From UBA8914 sp034002905 (GTDB lineage: Bacteria > Pseudomonadota > Alphaproteobacteria > UBA9219): a stretch of DNA of 25,400 nt. Of the stretch, positions 8,382 to 14,844 are shown piece after piece. The DNA is taken from NCBI GenBank assembly GCA_034002905.1, contig JAVEZQ010000018.1, positions 1 through 25,400 on the forward strand, read 5' to 3'. Every line of letters starts with the position of its first letter. The stretch's first letter is position 1. Under the pieces are notes generated by a model that saw only the letters and a program-made list of their open reading frames with translations, did not search any database and was not told the DNA's origin. The translations under genes were made by a program, and so were the position numbers.

Positions 8382-9662
8382 ATGAGTGATGACAGTGACC
8401 AAAAGAAAAGCCAGTCTGACGATAGTGTGATCGTTATTGATCAACCGCAGTTGGACGAACTTATTGAAAAGCATGAGGCCTTTAAGCATGGTCGGGCCAA
8501 CGGTTCGCGTGCCGTGCTGCAGCGTTACGATCTAAGCGGTTTGTCTTTTCGTCAAAGCGATATGTCGAATGCAGATTTTACAAGCTCGATCATGGTTGAG
8601 TGCGACTTGTCGTTTTGTAATCTTGACTACTCCATTTTTTATGCGTGTGATTTGCGTAAAGCCAATTTCTCGAACGCCAGCCTCGTTCGCGCCGATTTGC
8701 GCGGGACATGCTTGCGCGGGGCAATCATGGCAAATGCCAATTTGTCGGAGGCTGATTTGCGTGAGGGATCATATGCAAAGTATGACCCGGAAAAGGGCCT
8801 GACCTTTACCAGCGATAATTCTGCTTGGAAAGAGGGGACGGGCGGCGTTGATATGCGTGGCGCGAATTTAGGATCGACAAAGCTGTCCGGTGCAATAGCC
8901 ATTAATTCGAATTTCGAAGACGCCAATTTGAGCAAGTCTGTTATTATTCGCGGCAATTTGAATGGTGCTAATTTGGCCGGGGCAAACCTCAGCGGTGCAG
9001 ACCTGAGCCAATGCGAGTTAAAGAATGTCAATATGCGCGGCGCAAACTTGACGGGCGTTCTAATGGATTATTCCAATCTGGAAAACGTGGACCTTTCCGG
9101 CGCCCTTACGGACCAACCTGCCGGGGCAACCGTTGATGATTTCAAGCTTCCGATCGAAGAAATGATTCGCTTGCACCAGTTATGGCTTAAATCGCAGGGG
9201 GAAGAGGGGCAGCGGATGGTGCTCTCGAACTGTGATCTACGCGGGACGACGGCATTTGTGGCTTCCAATCTTACAATGCTCGTTGCCGAGAAATCTGTTT
9301 GGTATGGCCATGATTTGAGTGGCGTTAGCCTTCAGGCGGCTATGCTTCGTCAAAGCGATTTCCGTCATTGCAAGTTTATCAAAGGGGATTTGCGCGGCTC
9401 AAACTTTAGTAAGAGCAACGTTGTCGGTTCAAAATTCAAGGGTGCGCGTCTGGAGCCTTTGTTTTTCGATAATGAGCGCATGTTGAAGACCAATTTTGCG
9501 GGATCGCTTTTACGTTACGCCGATTTTACGAATGCCGTATTGCGTGATGTTGACTTTACAGAAGCAGACCTTAGCTATGCCAATTTCGAGGGTGCGGACA
9601 TAACCGGTGCCAATTTCTCAAAAGCCATTATGACCGGCGCAAAAATTCGTCCGTTGGCGTGA
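8382..9662 (+). CDS. Pentapeptide-repeat protein with two modules
   Basis: This 426-residue protein is built mainly of pentapeptide repeats of the A(D/N)LXX type, for example ANLSEADLREG, GANLAGANLSGADLSQ and ADLSYANFEGADITGANF, which fold as a right-handed quadrilateral beta helix. There is no signal peptide, so it is probably cytoplasmic. Two helical caps break the repeats: one at about 24-53 (LDELIEKHEAF, then G-S-R-A-V-L) and a related one at about 258-288 (IEEMIRLHQLWLKSQGEEG, then R-M-V-L). The protein therefore looks like an internally duplicated two-module array. Some family members mimic DNA and protect gyrase, but nothing here points to that role. It follows the small secreted gene by 31 bp on the same strand. 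Confidence 0.88.
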   Translation: MSDDSDQKKSQSDDSVIVIDQPQLDELIEKHEAFKHGRANGSRAVLQRYDLSGLSFRQSDMSNADFTSSIMVECDLSFCNLDYSIFYACDLRKANFSNASLVRADLRGTCLRGAIMANANLSEADLREGSYAKYDPEKGLTFTSDNSAWKEGTGGVDMRGANLGSTKLSGAIAINSNFEDANLSKSVIIRGNLNGANLAGANLSGADLSQCELKNVNMRGANLTGVLMDYSNLENVDLSGALTDQPAGATVDDFKLPIEEMIRLHQLWLKSQGEEGQRMVLSNCDLRGTTAFVASNLTMLVAEKSVWYGHDLSGVSLQAAMLRQSDFRHCKFIKGDLRGSNFSKSNVVGSKFKGARLEPLFFDNERMLKTNFAGSLLRYADFTNAVLRDVDFTEADLSYANFEGADITGANFSKAIMTGAKIRPLA

Positions 9663-9663
9663 G

Positions 9664-9831
9664 CTAGGCAGAGGCGGCATTTTTTGCAGGGAACTTTGCG
9701 TATTCATGCAGCTGCTTTCCAAGTTGCGCACGTCGTATGACAATGTAAACAGCAAAGCCCCAGTTCGTTGCCATAAGAAAAAACGGGTACATAAGATTCT
9801 GCCATTTTGGTTCCCGGATAGCGAATAACAT
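9664..9831 (-). CDS. Possible small membrane protein or 5'-truncated gene remnant
   Basis: A 55-codon frame runs from an ATG at 9831 to TAG at 9664, just after the pentapeptide gene and convergent with it. It reads MLFAIREPKWQ, then a hydrophobic helix (YPFFLMATNWGFAVYIVI), then RRAQLGKQLHEYAKFPAK. The sequence has protein-like composition with a positive-inside border. The frame stays open upstream and remains hydrophobic (SCLFAGLRYFL) until an in-frame TAA, with no ATG in that part, so the real N-terminus may have been lost. No good ribosome binding site precedes the ATG. It could be a genuine small protein or a fragment. Confidence 0.35.
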   Translation of the reverse strand: MLFAIREPKWQNLMYPFFLMATNWGFAVYIVIRRAQLGKQLHEYAKFPAKNAASA

Positions 9832-9903
9832 GAGGAAGTATCTCAGGCCAGCAAAGAGGCAAGAGATGGGTGGTTCTGTATAACATTATGATATCCTTAG
9901 GAA

Positions 9904-10167
9904 ATGGTCAAAGATCTTCAATTGCTCCACGAATATCGAGATACTTTGGAGATATCGAACAGGATAATGATTGGGAAGCGAGTAAAAGACGCCACGACTG
10001 TCGGCAAATGGGATGTTTGGGATCGGTACAAGATGCAGACCAGACGACTTGGGTTGGCAGCGCCTAAAGAATCTATACCTGAAGAGAACGGGCTGACACG
10101 CCGCACTCAGGATTTGACGAATGAAATGTCCGGCGGGAAGATGGGCAAGAAACCCGAACCCTCATAA
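9904..10167 (+). CDS. Hypothetical protein (87 aa)
   Basis: This is a small, charged, soluble protein starting MVKDLQLLHEYRDTLEISNR, with TAGGAA shortly before the ATG. The middle holds an aromatic segment (VGKWDVWDRYKMQTRRLG), and the C-terminus is Lys-rich and probably disordered. No family is recognised. It is the first of three or four closely spaced plus-strand small ORFs (18 bp before the next start), so it may form an operon with them. Base composition is more A-rich than in the neighbouring housekeeping genes, fitting an accessory region. Confidence 0.5.
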   Translation: MVKDLQLLHEYRDTLEISNRIMIGKRVKDATTVGKWDVWDRYKMQTRRLGLAAPKESIPEENGLTRRTQDLTNEMSGGKMGKKPEPS

Positions 10168-10185
10168 TGTTTGAAAGGAACGATC

Positions 10186-10470
10186 ATGACTGAACAAGAA
10201 AAGAAGCCTATGAGTTTGAAAGAAAAAATGGCCCGCGAGGAAGAGATTCATGATTGGCGAGATGCTCTAGGAGCTAAGATTGCATCTTACGCAAGAAAGA
10301 CTACAGAAGCAAAAGAAGAAGGACAGTTTGCACAAGCAGCTGAATTTGAAAAAAATTGGGATGAATGGAGCAATATTCGAAGTAATGGATATTCAAGAGC
10401 CGAAGAAACCGAAAAAGGAAGAGAACTGCTGGCGCACATTCGAAAAACTAGACAAATTATTGATGGGTAA
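10186..10470 (+). CDS. Hypothetical charged helical protein (94 aa)
   Basis: The ATG at 10186 is preceded by AAAGGAAC, a good ribosome binding site, so it is preferred over an in-frame start at 10171. The product (MTEQEKKPMSLKEKMAREEE onward) is almost wholly helical and very rich in Glu, Lys and Arg, with Trp residues in IHDWRDALG and KNWDEWSNIRSNG. This suggests a short helical bundle or coiled coil rather than an enzyme. No signal peptide or membrane segment is present. No family is recognised. It is translated just after the 87-residue ORF and 14 bp before the frameshifted microgene at 10485. Confidence 0.6.
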   Translation: MTEQEKKPMSLKEKMAREEEIHDWRDALGAKIASYARKTTEAKEEGQFAQAAEFEKNWDEWSNIRSNGYSRAEETEKGRELLAHIRKTRQIIDG

Positions 10471-10484
10471 AGGGGAAAGATATC

Positions 10485-10630
10485 ATGTCTGTCTCAAATG
10501 AAGAAAGACGCGAAGAAATAGAAATTAATGGCCAGCGTGAATATTATCATTTTCTTTAGAAGATGAGGATACACTGCGCGCAGATAGTAGAACTTATATT
10601 TTTAGAGGGTGTTATGGAGTTATTGGCTGA
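10485..10630 (+). pseudogene. Frameshifted small gene (or 24-aa microprotein)
   Basis: A strong AAAGGGGAAAG precedes an ATG at 10485. The frame reads MSVSNEERREEIEINGQREY YHFL and stops at 10559. One base out of phase the sequence continues as protein-like coding (LEDEDTLRADSRTYIFRGCY, then GVIG) to a TGA at 10628-10630. Adding one T to the T-rich tract at 10550-10557 would join both into a protein of about 48 residues. So either a single-base deletion has broken this gene, or slippage occurs there, or only the short product is made. Its end overlaps the start of the next gene at 10614. Confidence 0.35.
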
Positions 10631-11147
10631 TTTTCCCCAAAACGAGATTGCAAAATACGAACATGCCCCTCCGGTGCCCGAGGCGATTGCGGCCGTTGCA
10701 CCCAAGTTTTTTGAAGGGGCAGGTGGCGGTGGCGTTGAACAGCAATACCGTATTCAGCTCGCCAAACCGATTGGAACGCAGGCTGCGGCGACCTGTTTTG
10801 ATGAGGGGCTCAAAGAAAGTTTGACGGAAGACGGGATAAGATTTTTGTCATCGACCATTATGCATAGCGATGGGCAGATGTTGTATGATGCTGAAGTTCG
10901 TGCAACTGATGCACGCAAAGTCCTGCGCGATGTTATCGCCAATGCCAGCCTTTATGGGCCTGATGCACATGAATGCGTGGTGAATGCTGATCATCCCGAA
11001 GCTTTTCAGGCGCAGTTTGGTGATCCCGCGGTCGGGAGCCACTTCACGCTTGCGATGAAGAATGTCTCGCGTGGCGCGCAGCCGAGATCAAGACAGGATC
11101 ATGCCGATCGCCTGAAGGTATCACCACTTACGGGTGTGATCCCGTAG
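10614..11147 (+). CDS. Hypothetical protein (177 aa)
   Basis: The ATG at 10614 (MELLADFPQNEIAKYEH) follows AGAGGG and is preferred over an in-frame start at 10563. The product is soluble, with a Pro/Ala-rich N-terminal third, a Gly-rich turn (GAGGGG), and a mixed alpha/beta middle part (IQLAKPIGTQAAATCFDEG, then RFLSSTIMHSDGQMLYDAEV). Its C-terminal tail is basic (QPRSRQDHADRLK). I do not recognise a family or an active-site motif. The start overlaps the end of the broken microgene just upstream, consistent with an operon of small accessory genes. It converges on the rhlE gene, 30 bp away. Confidence 0.6.
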   Translation: MELLADFPQNEIAKYEHAPPVPEAIAAVAPKFFEGAGGGGVEQQYRIQLAKPIGTQAAATCFDEGLKESLTEDGIRFLSSTIMHSDGQMLYDAEVRATDARKVLRDVIANASLYGPDAHECVVNADHPEAFQAQFGDPAVGSHFTLAMKNVSRGAQPRSRQDHADRLKVSPLTGVIP

Positions 11148-11177
11148 TAAGTCAACCTAGTAAAGCGTTGAATATCT

Positions 11178-12365
11178 CTACGAGGCGGCCCTTTTTGCCC
11201 ATGGCTTATTATTTCTAAAGCGCTTGCTTTTACCCTTCGGCGGCAACTTTGCCGAACGTGGCGGACGCGCCGTATCTGGGGCGTTCGGGTTCATCAGCTT
11301 GTGAATGGCATCCCACTTTTTCTGGTCTGCCGTTGTGATAAAGCTGATCGCTTGACCTGTTGACCCAGCGCGTGCCGTGCGTCCAATGCGGTGGATGAAA
11401 TCCTCCGGGCATTGGGGTAGATCATAATTGATAACCGTTTCTATGTGCGGCACATCCAAGCCACGAGCGGCGATGTCCGTTGCCACCAGAACGCGAAACT
11501 TCTTGTCCCTGAACCGCTGGATGACCTTGTCACGACGTGATTGGCGTAGATCCCCATGAATGGCATCCGCTTCAACGTTCTGTTTGATAAGACGTGTCGC
11601 TAGCTTTTCGGTGTTGTGGCGTGTTTTGACAAAAATAATGATAGAACCTTTGGTGTCAGCCAGAACTTTTGAAAGGTTGGCCCCTTTATCGATGTCTGAG
11701 GTGCGAATAAGCTCCTGCTTGATATTCGGTGCTGCTGTGATCGTCGATCCGGCGCTGATTCGCTCTGGGTTGGTCAGATACTTTTTTGATAGTTTGACAA
11801 TATCCGGTGGAAGCGTTGCAGAGAAAAGCATCGTCTGCCGCACGCTGGGAATATGTGTAAGGATTTTGTCGATTTGGACGCCGAAGCCCATATCGAGCAT
11901 ACGGTCCGTTTCATCAAGGACAAGGTATTTGACATTTCCCAGCTTTAGCGTACCGCGCTGAAGGTGATCATTGATACGTCCCGGCGTTCCGATAATAAGA
12001 CGTGGCTTTGCCTGAAGCTGTTTGAATTGCTTCGGCATGGCTTCGCCGCCGATGAGCAGGGCGGTTTTTATATCTGCGACAGGGATCAATTGCTGCACCA
12101 TGGCCGTAACCTGAGCCGCCAGTTCGCGCGTTGGCGTCATAATAAGCGCCATAGCTTCCGGTTCCTGCATCAGCTTGACAATCAGCGGAATGGCAAAAGC
12201 ACCAGTCTTGCCGGTTCCGGTTTGTGCTGAACCAAGGATGTCTCGGCCATCCATGGCAACGGGAATCGCCATGCTTTGAATGGGTGTGGGGTTTACAAAC
12301 TGCATGCGCGCAAGCGACTGCAGCAGCTTTGGCGGTAAGCCAAAGCCAGAAAAGTCTGTTGTCAT
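11178..12365 (-). CDS. rhlE: DEAD-box ATP-dependent RNA helicase (RhlE type)
   Basis: DEAD-box helicases unwind short RNA duplexes in ribosome assembly and mRNA decay, and are often cold-induced. The 395-residue protein has the helicase core with little extension: Q motif FVNPTPIQ (23-30), Walker A SAQTGTGKT (46-54), PTRELAAQ, TPGR, motif II as DETD (151-154) rather than DEAD, SAT (182-184), ATDIAARGLD and HRIGRTARAG (325-334). It ends in a short basic tail. The ATG at 12365 has GGAGG 10 nt upstream, overlapping the base of an attenuator-like hairpin. A cspA-like gene lies 72 bp upstream on the same strand, pointing to a cold-adaptation unit. RhlE subfamily naming rests on overall similarity. 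Confidence 0.95.
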   Translation of the reverse strand: MTTDFSGFGLPPKLLQSLARMQFVNPTPIQSMAIPVAMDGRDILGSAQTGTGKTGAFAIPLIVKLMQEPEAMALIMTPTRELAAQVTAMVQQLIPVADIKTALLIGGEAMPKQFKQLQAKPRLIIGTPGRINDHLQRGTLKLGNVKYLVLDETDRMLDMGFGVQIDKILTHIPSVRQTMLFSATLPPDIVKLSKKYLTNPERISAGSTITAAPNIKQELIRTSDIDKGANLSKVLADTKGSIIIFVKTRHNTEKLATRLIKQNVEADAIHGDLRQSRRDKVIQRFRDKKFRVLVATDIAARGLDVPHIETVINYDLPQCPEDFIHRIGRTARAGSTGQAISFITTADQKKWDAIHKLMNPNAPDTARPPRSAKLPPKGKSKRFRNNKPWAKRAAS

Positions 12366-12378
12366 AATAAAAAATCCT

Positions 12379-12404
12379 CCCGCTACCGCGCAGGCGGTAG
12401 CGGG
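12379..12404 (-). terminator. Attenuator-like hairpin between csp gene and rhlE
   Basis: CCCGCTACCGC (12379-12389) pairs perfectly with GCGGTAGCGGG (12394-12404) across loop GCAG. On the minus strand it is followed by AGGA and six T residues, so it can act as an intrinsic terminator of the csp transcript. The GGAGG of rhlE overlaps the stem base and the T run forms its spacer to the ATG, so the same structure may modulate rhlE translation. Confidence 0.8.
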
Positions 12405-12437
12405 GTAACACTATTTTAAAGGGATATTCGAGGCAGC

Positions 12438-12644
12438 TTAGTCGGCCAGCGTGATATTTACCGCTGCCGTCTTGCCCTTTTGTGTCGCGAGCTCAAAGCT
12501 AACGCGTTGACCTTCGTTCAGCGTGCTGAGGCCAGCGCGCTCCAAAGCGGAGATGTGGACGAATACGTCGGCGCCACCTTCTGAAGGTTGAATAAATCCG
12601 AAGCCCTTTGTGCTATTAAACCACTTTACTGTACCTGTAGCCAT
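12438..12644 (-). CDS. cspA: Cold-shock protein (CspA family)
   Basis: Csp proteins are single-stranded RNA/DNA-binding beta barrels that act as RNA chaperones. The 68-residue product has the full family pattern: MATGTVKWFN, RNP1 KGFGFI (13-18), RNP2 VFVHIS (27-32), and the end GKTAAVNITL. AAGGAAAAG precedes the ATG. The mRNA leader upstream appears long and hairpin-rich, as in cold-inducible csp genes. It is followed 34 bp later by a terminator-like hairpin and then a DEAD-box helicase gene on the same strand, which together resemble a cold-response module. Which csp paralogue it is cannot be said. Confidence 0.96.
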   Translation of the reverse strand: MATGTVKWFNSTKGFGFIQPSEGGADVFVHISALERAGLSTLNEGQRVSFELATQKGKTAAVNITLAD

Positions 12645-13046
12645 TGTCTTTTCCTTAGTTTAAAGTTTCCGTCCTCACTATGAGAACGGTTTAGTGAGCG
12701 TAGTTTTCCGACACTCTGATTCACAGAATGGAGGAATAGAACTCTTCGAAACGCAGGAAAAAGGTGGTTTTTAAGGCCAGTAACTTATTAGGTATCACAA
12801 GGATACCTGCTCGTTGTTGTCGAACGAGCCATAGCAGTAGCGAGAGCAGCATCTATACTCAAGGTTCTTGTTACAGGGTTTCTCTTTTGAAAGCAATAGG
12901 AAAGTAGACTCCTAATAAATCCAGCGTTTGAGCCACATTTGAGGTGTGGGAGAGGGGGGCTCAAAACTATTAACGGGTTATTATAATTTTGTTCCCCTGC
13001 AAATGACGTGAGAAAATGCGGCAGCGACTAAAGTGTGGGGCACAAA
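12645..13046. other. Intergenic region with hairpin-rich csp leader
   Basis: No gene is supported in these 402 bp between the csp gene and a divergent hypothetical gene. On the csp side three hairpins are visible: 12669-12689 (CCGT/ACGG plus CTCA/TGAG, one mismatch), 12790-12808 (AGGTATC/GATACCT) and 12809-12829 (GCTCGTT/AACGAGC). The last two are adjacent. They fit a long structured csp 5' UTR. Promoters for both directions should lie at about 12850-13030, but I cannot assign boxes reliably. Confidence 0.5.
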
Positions 13047-13370
13047 ATGGATCAATGCAAGCTGGCTGTCGATTCCCTTATCTGGGGCTTTGGGGCCGCG
13101 GCTTTGTATGTGTGCGTTAAAGAGGGGCTTGAGAAATGGGCTAATGCTCGTCAACGTAACGCTGAGCGTAGAGCTGTCCATGCAAAAGGAGAGCCGTATT
13201 GGCAAGACGTGGATTGGGTCGCACGTGTCAAAGCCGCAGGGATGCCACCTGAACGTCACAATCGTTTTGCAAAAAAGAAAGACGCTGCGTTACGTCCAGT
13301 CAACCGCCATAAGAACAAACATTTAAAACGTAAAGGTCATCTGAAGGGTACTGATCCATCCCCTAAGTAA
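13047..13370 (+). CDS. Small basic hypothetical protein (107 aa)
   Basis: The ATG at 13047 (MDQCKLAVDSLIWGFGAAAL) is preceded by GTGGGG; an in-frame GTG at 13035 is less likely. The N-terminus has a short hydrophobic stretch (about 8-24: VDSLIWGFGAAALYVCV) that could be a membrane-associated helix. The rest is strongly basic, with Arg/Lys/His-rich segments (ARQRNAERRAVHAKG, NRHKNKHLKRKGHLKG), suggesting nucleic acid or membrane-surface contact. No family is recognised. It is divergent from the csp gene and appears monocistronic, with a weak TGGCA/TGCCA hairpin (13424-13439) and a short T stretch about 55 bp downstream. Confidence 0.55.
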   Translation: MDQCKLAVDSLIWGFGAAALYVCVKEGLEKWANARQRNAERRAVHAKGEPYWQDVDWVARVKAAGMPPERHNRFAKKKDAALRPVNRHKNKHLKRKGHLKGTDPSPK

Positions 13371-13753
13371 GATTAGGCGTACACCTGACGAATTTCATGG
13401 GGTTTGATCCCTGATCGTCTGACTGGCATTTGAGTGCCATCCTTGTTTTGTGATGAATCAACTTTATTGATAAGAAGCGTTGTTGCGATGGCTCCTCCCA
13501 CCGCGTCCCCTTATGGGCGCATCATTTGTGGGATTCTTTGTAGGACAGAATAATTTGAGAGAATTAAGCTTTATATATATCAATAAAATATATGTAGTAA
13601 ATGGCGGGGCAGATGTAACTGGTACGACAAATCATATCCGCTTAATATGTTGGATATAACTATAAAATACGGATAATCCCTTGTGAAAAAGGGTGCTGAT
13701 TGCTCATAAACATCTCCGGCGATTGACGCGGCTCAGATCAGTGAAGATATCTT
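13371..13753. other. AT-rich intergenic region, no gene seen
   Basis: These 383 bp hold no convincing ORF. Near the left end a TGGCA-TTTGAG-TGCCA hairpin (13424-13439) followed by CCTTGTTTTG may be a weak terminator for the plus-strand gene. The middle (13555-13680) is very AT-rich with short ATATAT runs. Nothing else is recognised. Confidence 0.4.
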
Positions 13754-14404
13754 TTATCTACTGTCACGCTTTGCCTGCGCACGTTTTCCTGCGGAACTGA
13801 TGTGTCCTTGTATAGGCTTGCTCCTTGACTGCTGCATCTGACTGCGTTGAGCGGCGACCTGCGCTCCCTCACTGACAAAAGCACCCGCGCTAACAACCTT
13901 GGGGGGAGTATTCTTCGCCGCCCACAGGTTACTTTTACTGGAGGGTTTTATGGTCAGAGTCTTTTTTGCTTTCACCGTGACTTGTTTTTTGCTGGCTGTC
14001 TTGGCGGTGACGCTGCCTTGAACTAATGGTTTTGGTGTTTTCTTACTTACCGCGGTTTTTGGTTTCAATGCCTTTGATTTCGATGTTTTTATTTTCTGCT
14101 TCAAGAAAGACAACCGTTCTTCGAAAGCGTCTAAAACTTTTTCAAATAATACGACCTTCTCTTTCGTGCGCGCATTCATCCCCGCAGCCTTCATGCCCAA
14201 AAAAGTCTTGCCCTGTTCACGTGCCTTCAGGGTTTGGCGTCTGTACAGATCGCGTTGTTTATTGCGCAGCTTACGCGTGCGATCAATATTCTTCTGTAAT
14301 TCGTCGGCGGAAAGTTTTTTGATATTCGAAGATAGGCTTTTCTCTACGAGCTTTGCCTCAGTCAAGGTACAAAGCTTAAGTATGTGTGATTTAGTAATCG
14401 ACAT
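13754..14404 (-). CDS. Lys/Ala-rich, histone-like hypothetical protein
   Basis: This 216-residue protein is strongly basic. Residues 1-100 are predicted helical with heptad-like Leu/Lys spacing (LSADELQKNIDRTRKLRNKQ, then VVLFEKVLDAFEERLSFLKQ), probably a coiled coil. From about residue 105 a low-complexity tail rich in Lys, Ser, Thr, Pro and Ala follows (SKSKALKPKTAVSKKTPKP, VKAKKTLTIKPSSKS), reminiscent of histone H1-like tails. The end is AQAKRDSR. AAAGGAC precedes the ATG. Such tails usually bind nucleic acid, but no DNA-binding family is recognised, so that role is inferred from composition alone. It lies just outside the integrated element. Confidence 0.65.
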   Translation of the reverse strand: MSITKSHILKLCTLTEAKLVEKSLSSNIKKLSADELQKNIDRTRKLRNKQRDLYRRQTLKAREQGKTFLGMKAAGMNARTKEKVVLFEKVLDAFEERLSFLKQKIKTSKSKALKPKTAVSKKTPKPLVQGSVTAKTASKKQVTVKAKKTLTIKPSSKSNLWAAKNTPPKVVSAGAFVSEGAQVAAQRSQMQQSRSKPIQGHISSAGKRAQAKRDSR

Positions 14405-14671
14405 AGCTCGTGTCCTTTCTCTGGTGCAGCAATAGGCAGTATATACCTATATCGCGAACATAGCTAGCGACTATGCCTTTCGACTTAATGTCTTCAATCG
14501 TTTTCTTCCTTTGTGCTGCCAGATTTTTTTGCTCTCATTGCCTTCACCTTGAACGGATACTATGAGTTTCAATTTCCTACACACATAATACAACTCAATG
14601 CGTCGTTTTGTCTTCGCAATTTATCGAACTCGGGCGGTTGTTCACTACACCCGCTTTCCACCATTTAAAAA

Positions 14672-14687
14672 GCCCCCATTCGGGGGC
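14672..14687. terminator. Strong hairpin terminator, probably the displaced tRNA-Ser terminator
   Basis: GCCCCC (14672-14677) pairs with GGGGGC (14682-14687) around ATTC, flanked by A and T runs on both sides, so it can terminate in either direction. On the minus strand it lies 7 bp beyond the tRNA-like att copy, exactly where a tRNA-Ser terminator would sit without the 5.4-kb element. Confidence 0.85.
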
Positions 14688-14694
14688 CTTTTTT

Positions 14695-14708
14695 ATGGCG
14701 GCAGGGTG
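14695..14708. repeat. Proposed distal attachment site (att)
   Basis: ATGGCGGCAGGGTG matches the tRNA-Ser 3' end sequence ATGGCGGACAGGGTG at 20112-20126 except for one missing A. Excision between the two would place the terminator at 14672-14687 directly after the tRNA CCA. The one-base gap makes this likely rather than certain. Confidence 0.6.
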
Positions 14709-14844
14709 ACTGCCTAACGAGACACTCATTGCCTTGTTATACAAAGATATTTTATTCCTCCATGGAAAATATACTCATAAATCTACACATAATCGGGCTG
14801 GATTTAGCCCTATCTTTTCGGACGCTGTCGGATGATTATACAGC

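Larger units (their letters stand above)
14405..14844. other. Intergenic region spanning the left boundary of the integrated element
   Basis: No gene is supported in these 440 bp. They contain, left to right, the presumed promoter region of the histone-like gene, a strong bidirectional terminator (14672-14687), the proposed att copy (14695-14708), and short repeats matched at the other end of the element: TCATTGCCT at 14726, TACTCATAAATCT at 14772, CCCTATC at 14808 and a GGACGCT-containing 15-mer at 14820. A GGGCT/AGCCC hairpin at 14795-14810 is also visible. Confidence 0.55.

Noticed and set aside
11115..11145. Imperfect ATCACC/GGTGTGAT hairpin at the end of the 177-aa gene
   Set aside because: It lies within the coding sequence and has no T run, so I did not call it a terminator.
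14638..14664. tRNA-like 3' end (CCCGCTTTCCACCA)
   Set aside because: No T-loop TTCGA at the right distance and no matching acceptor 5' strand upstream; chance resemblance.
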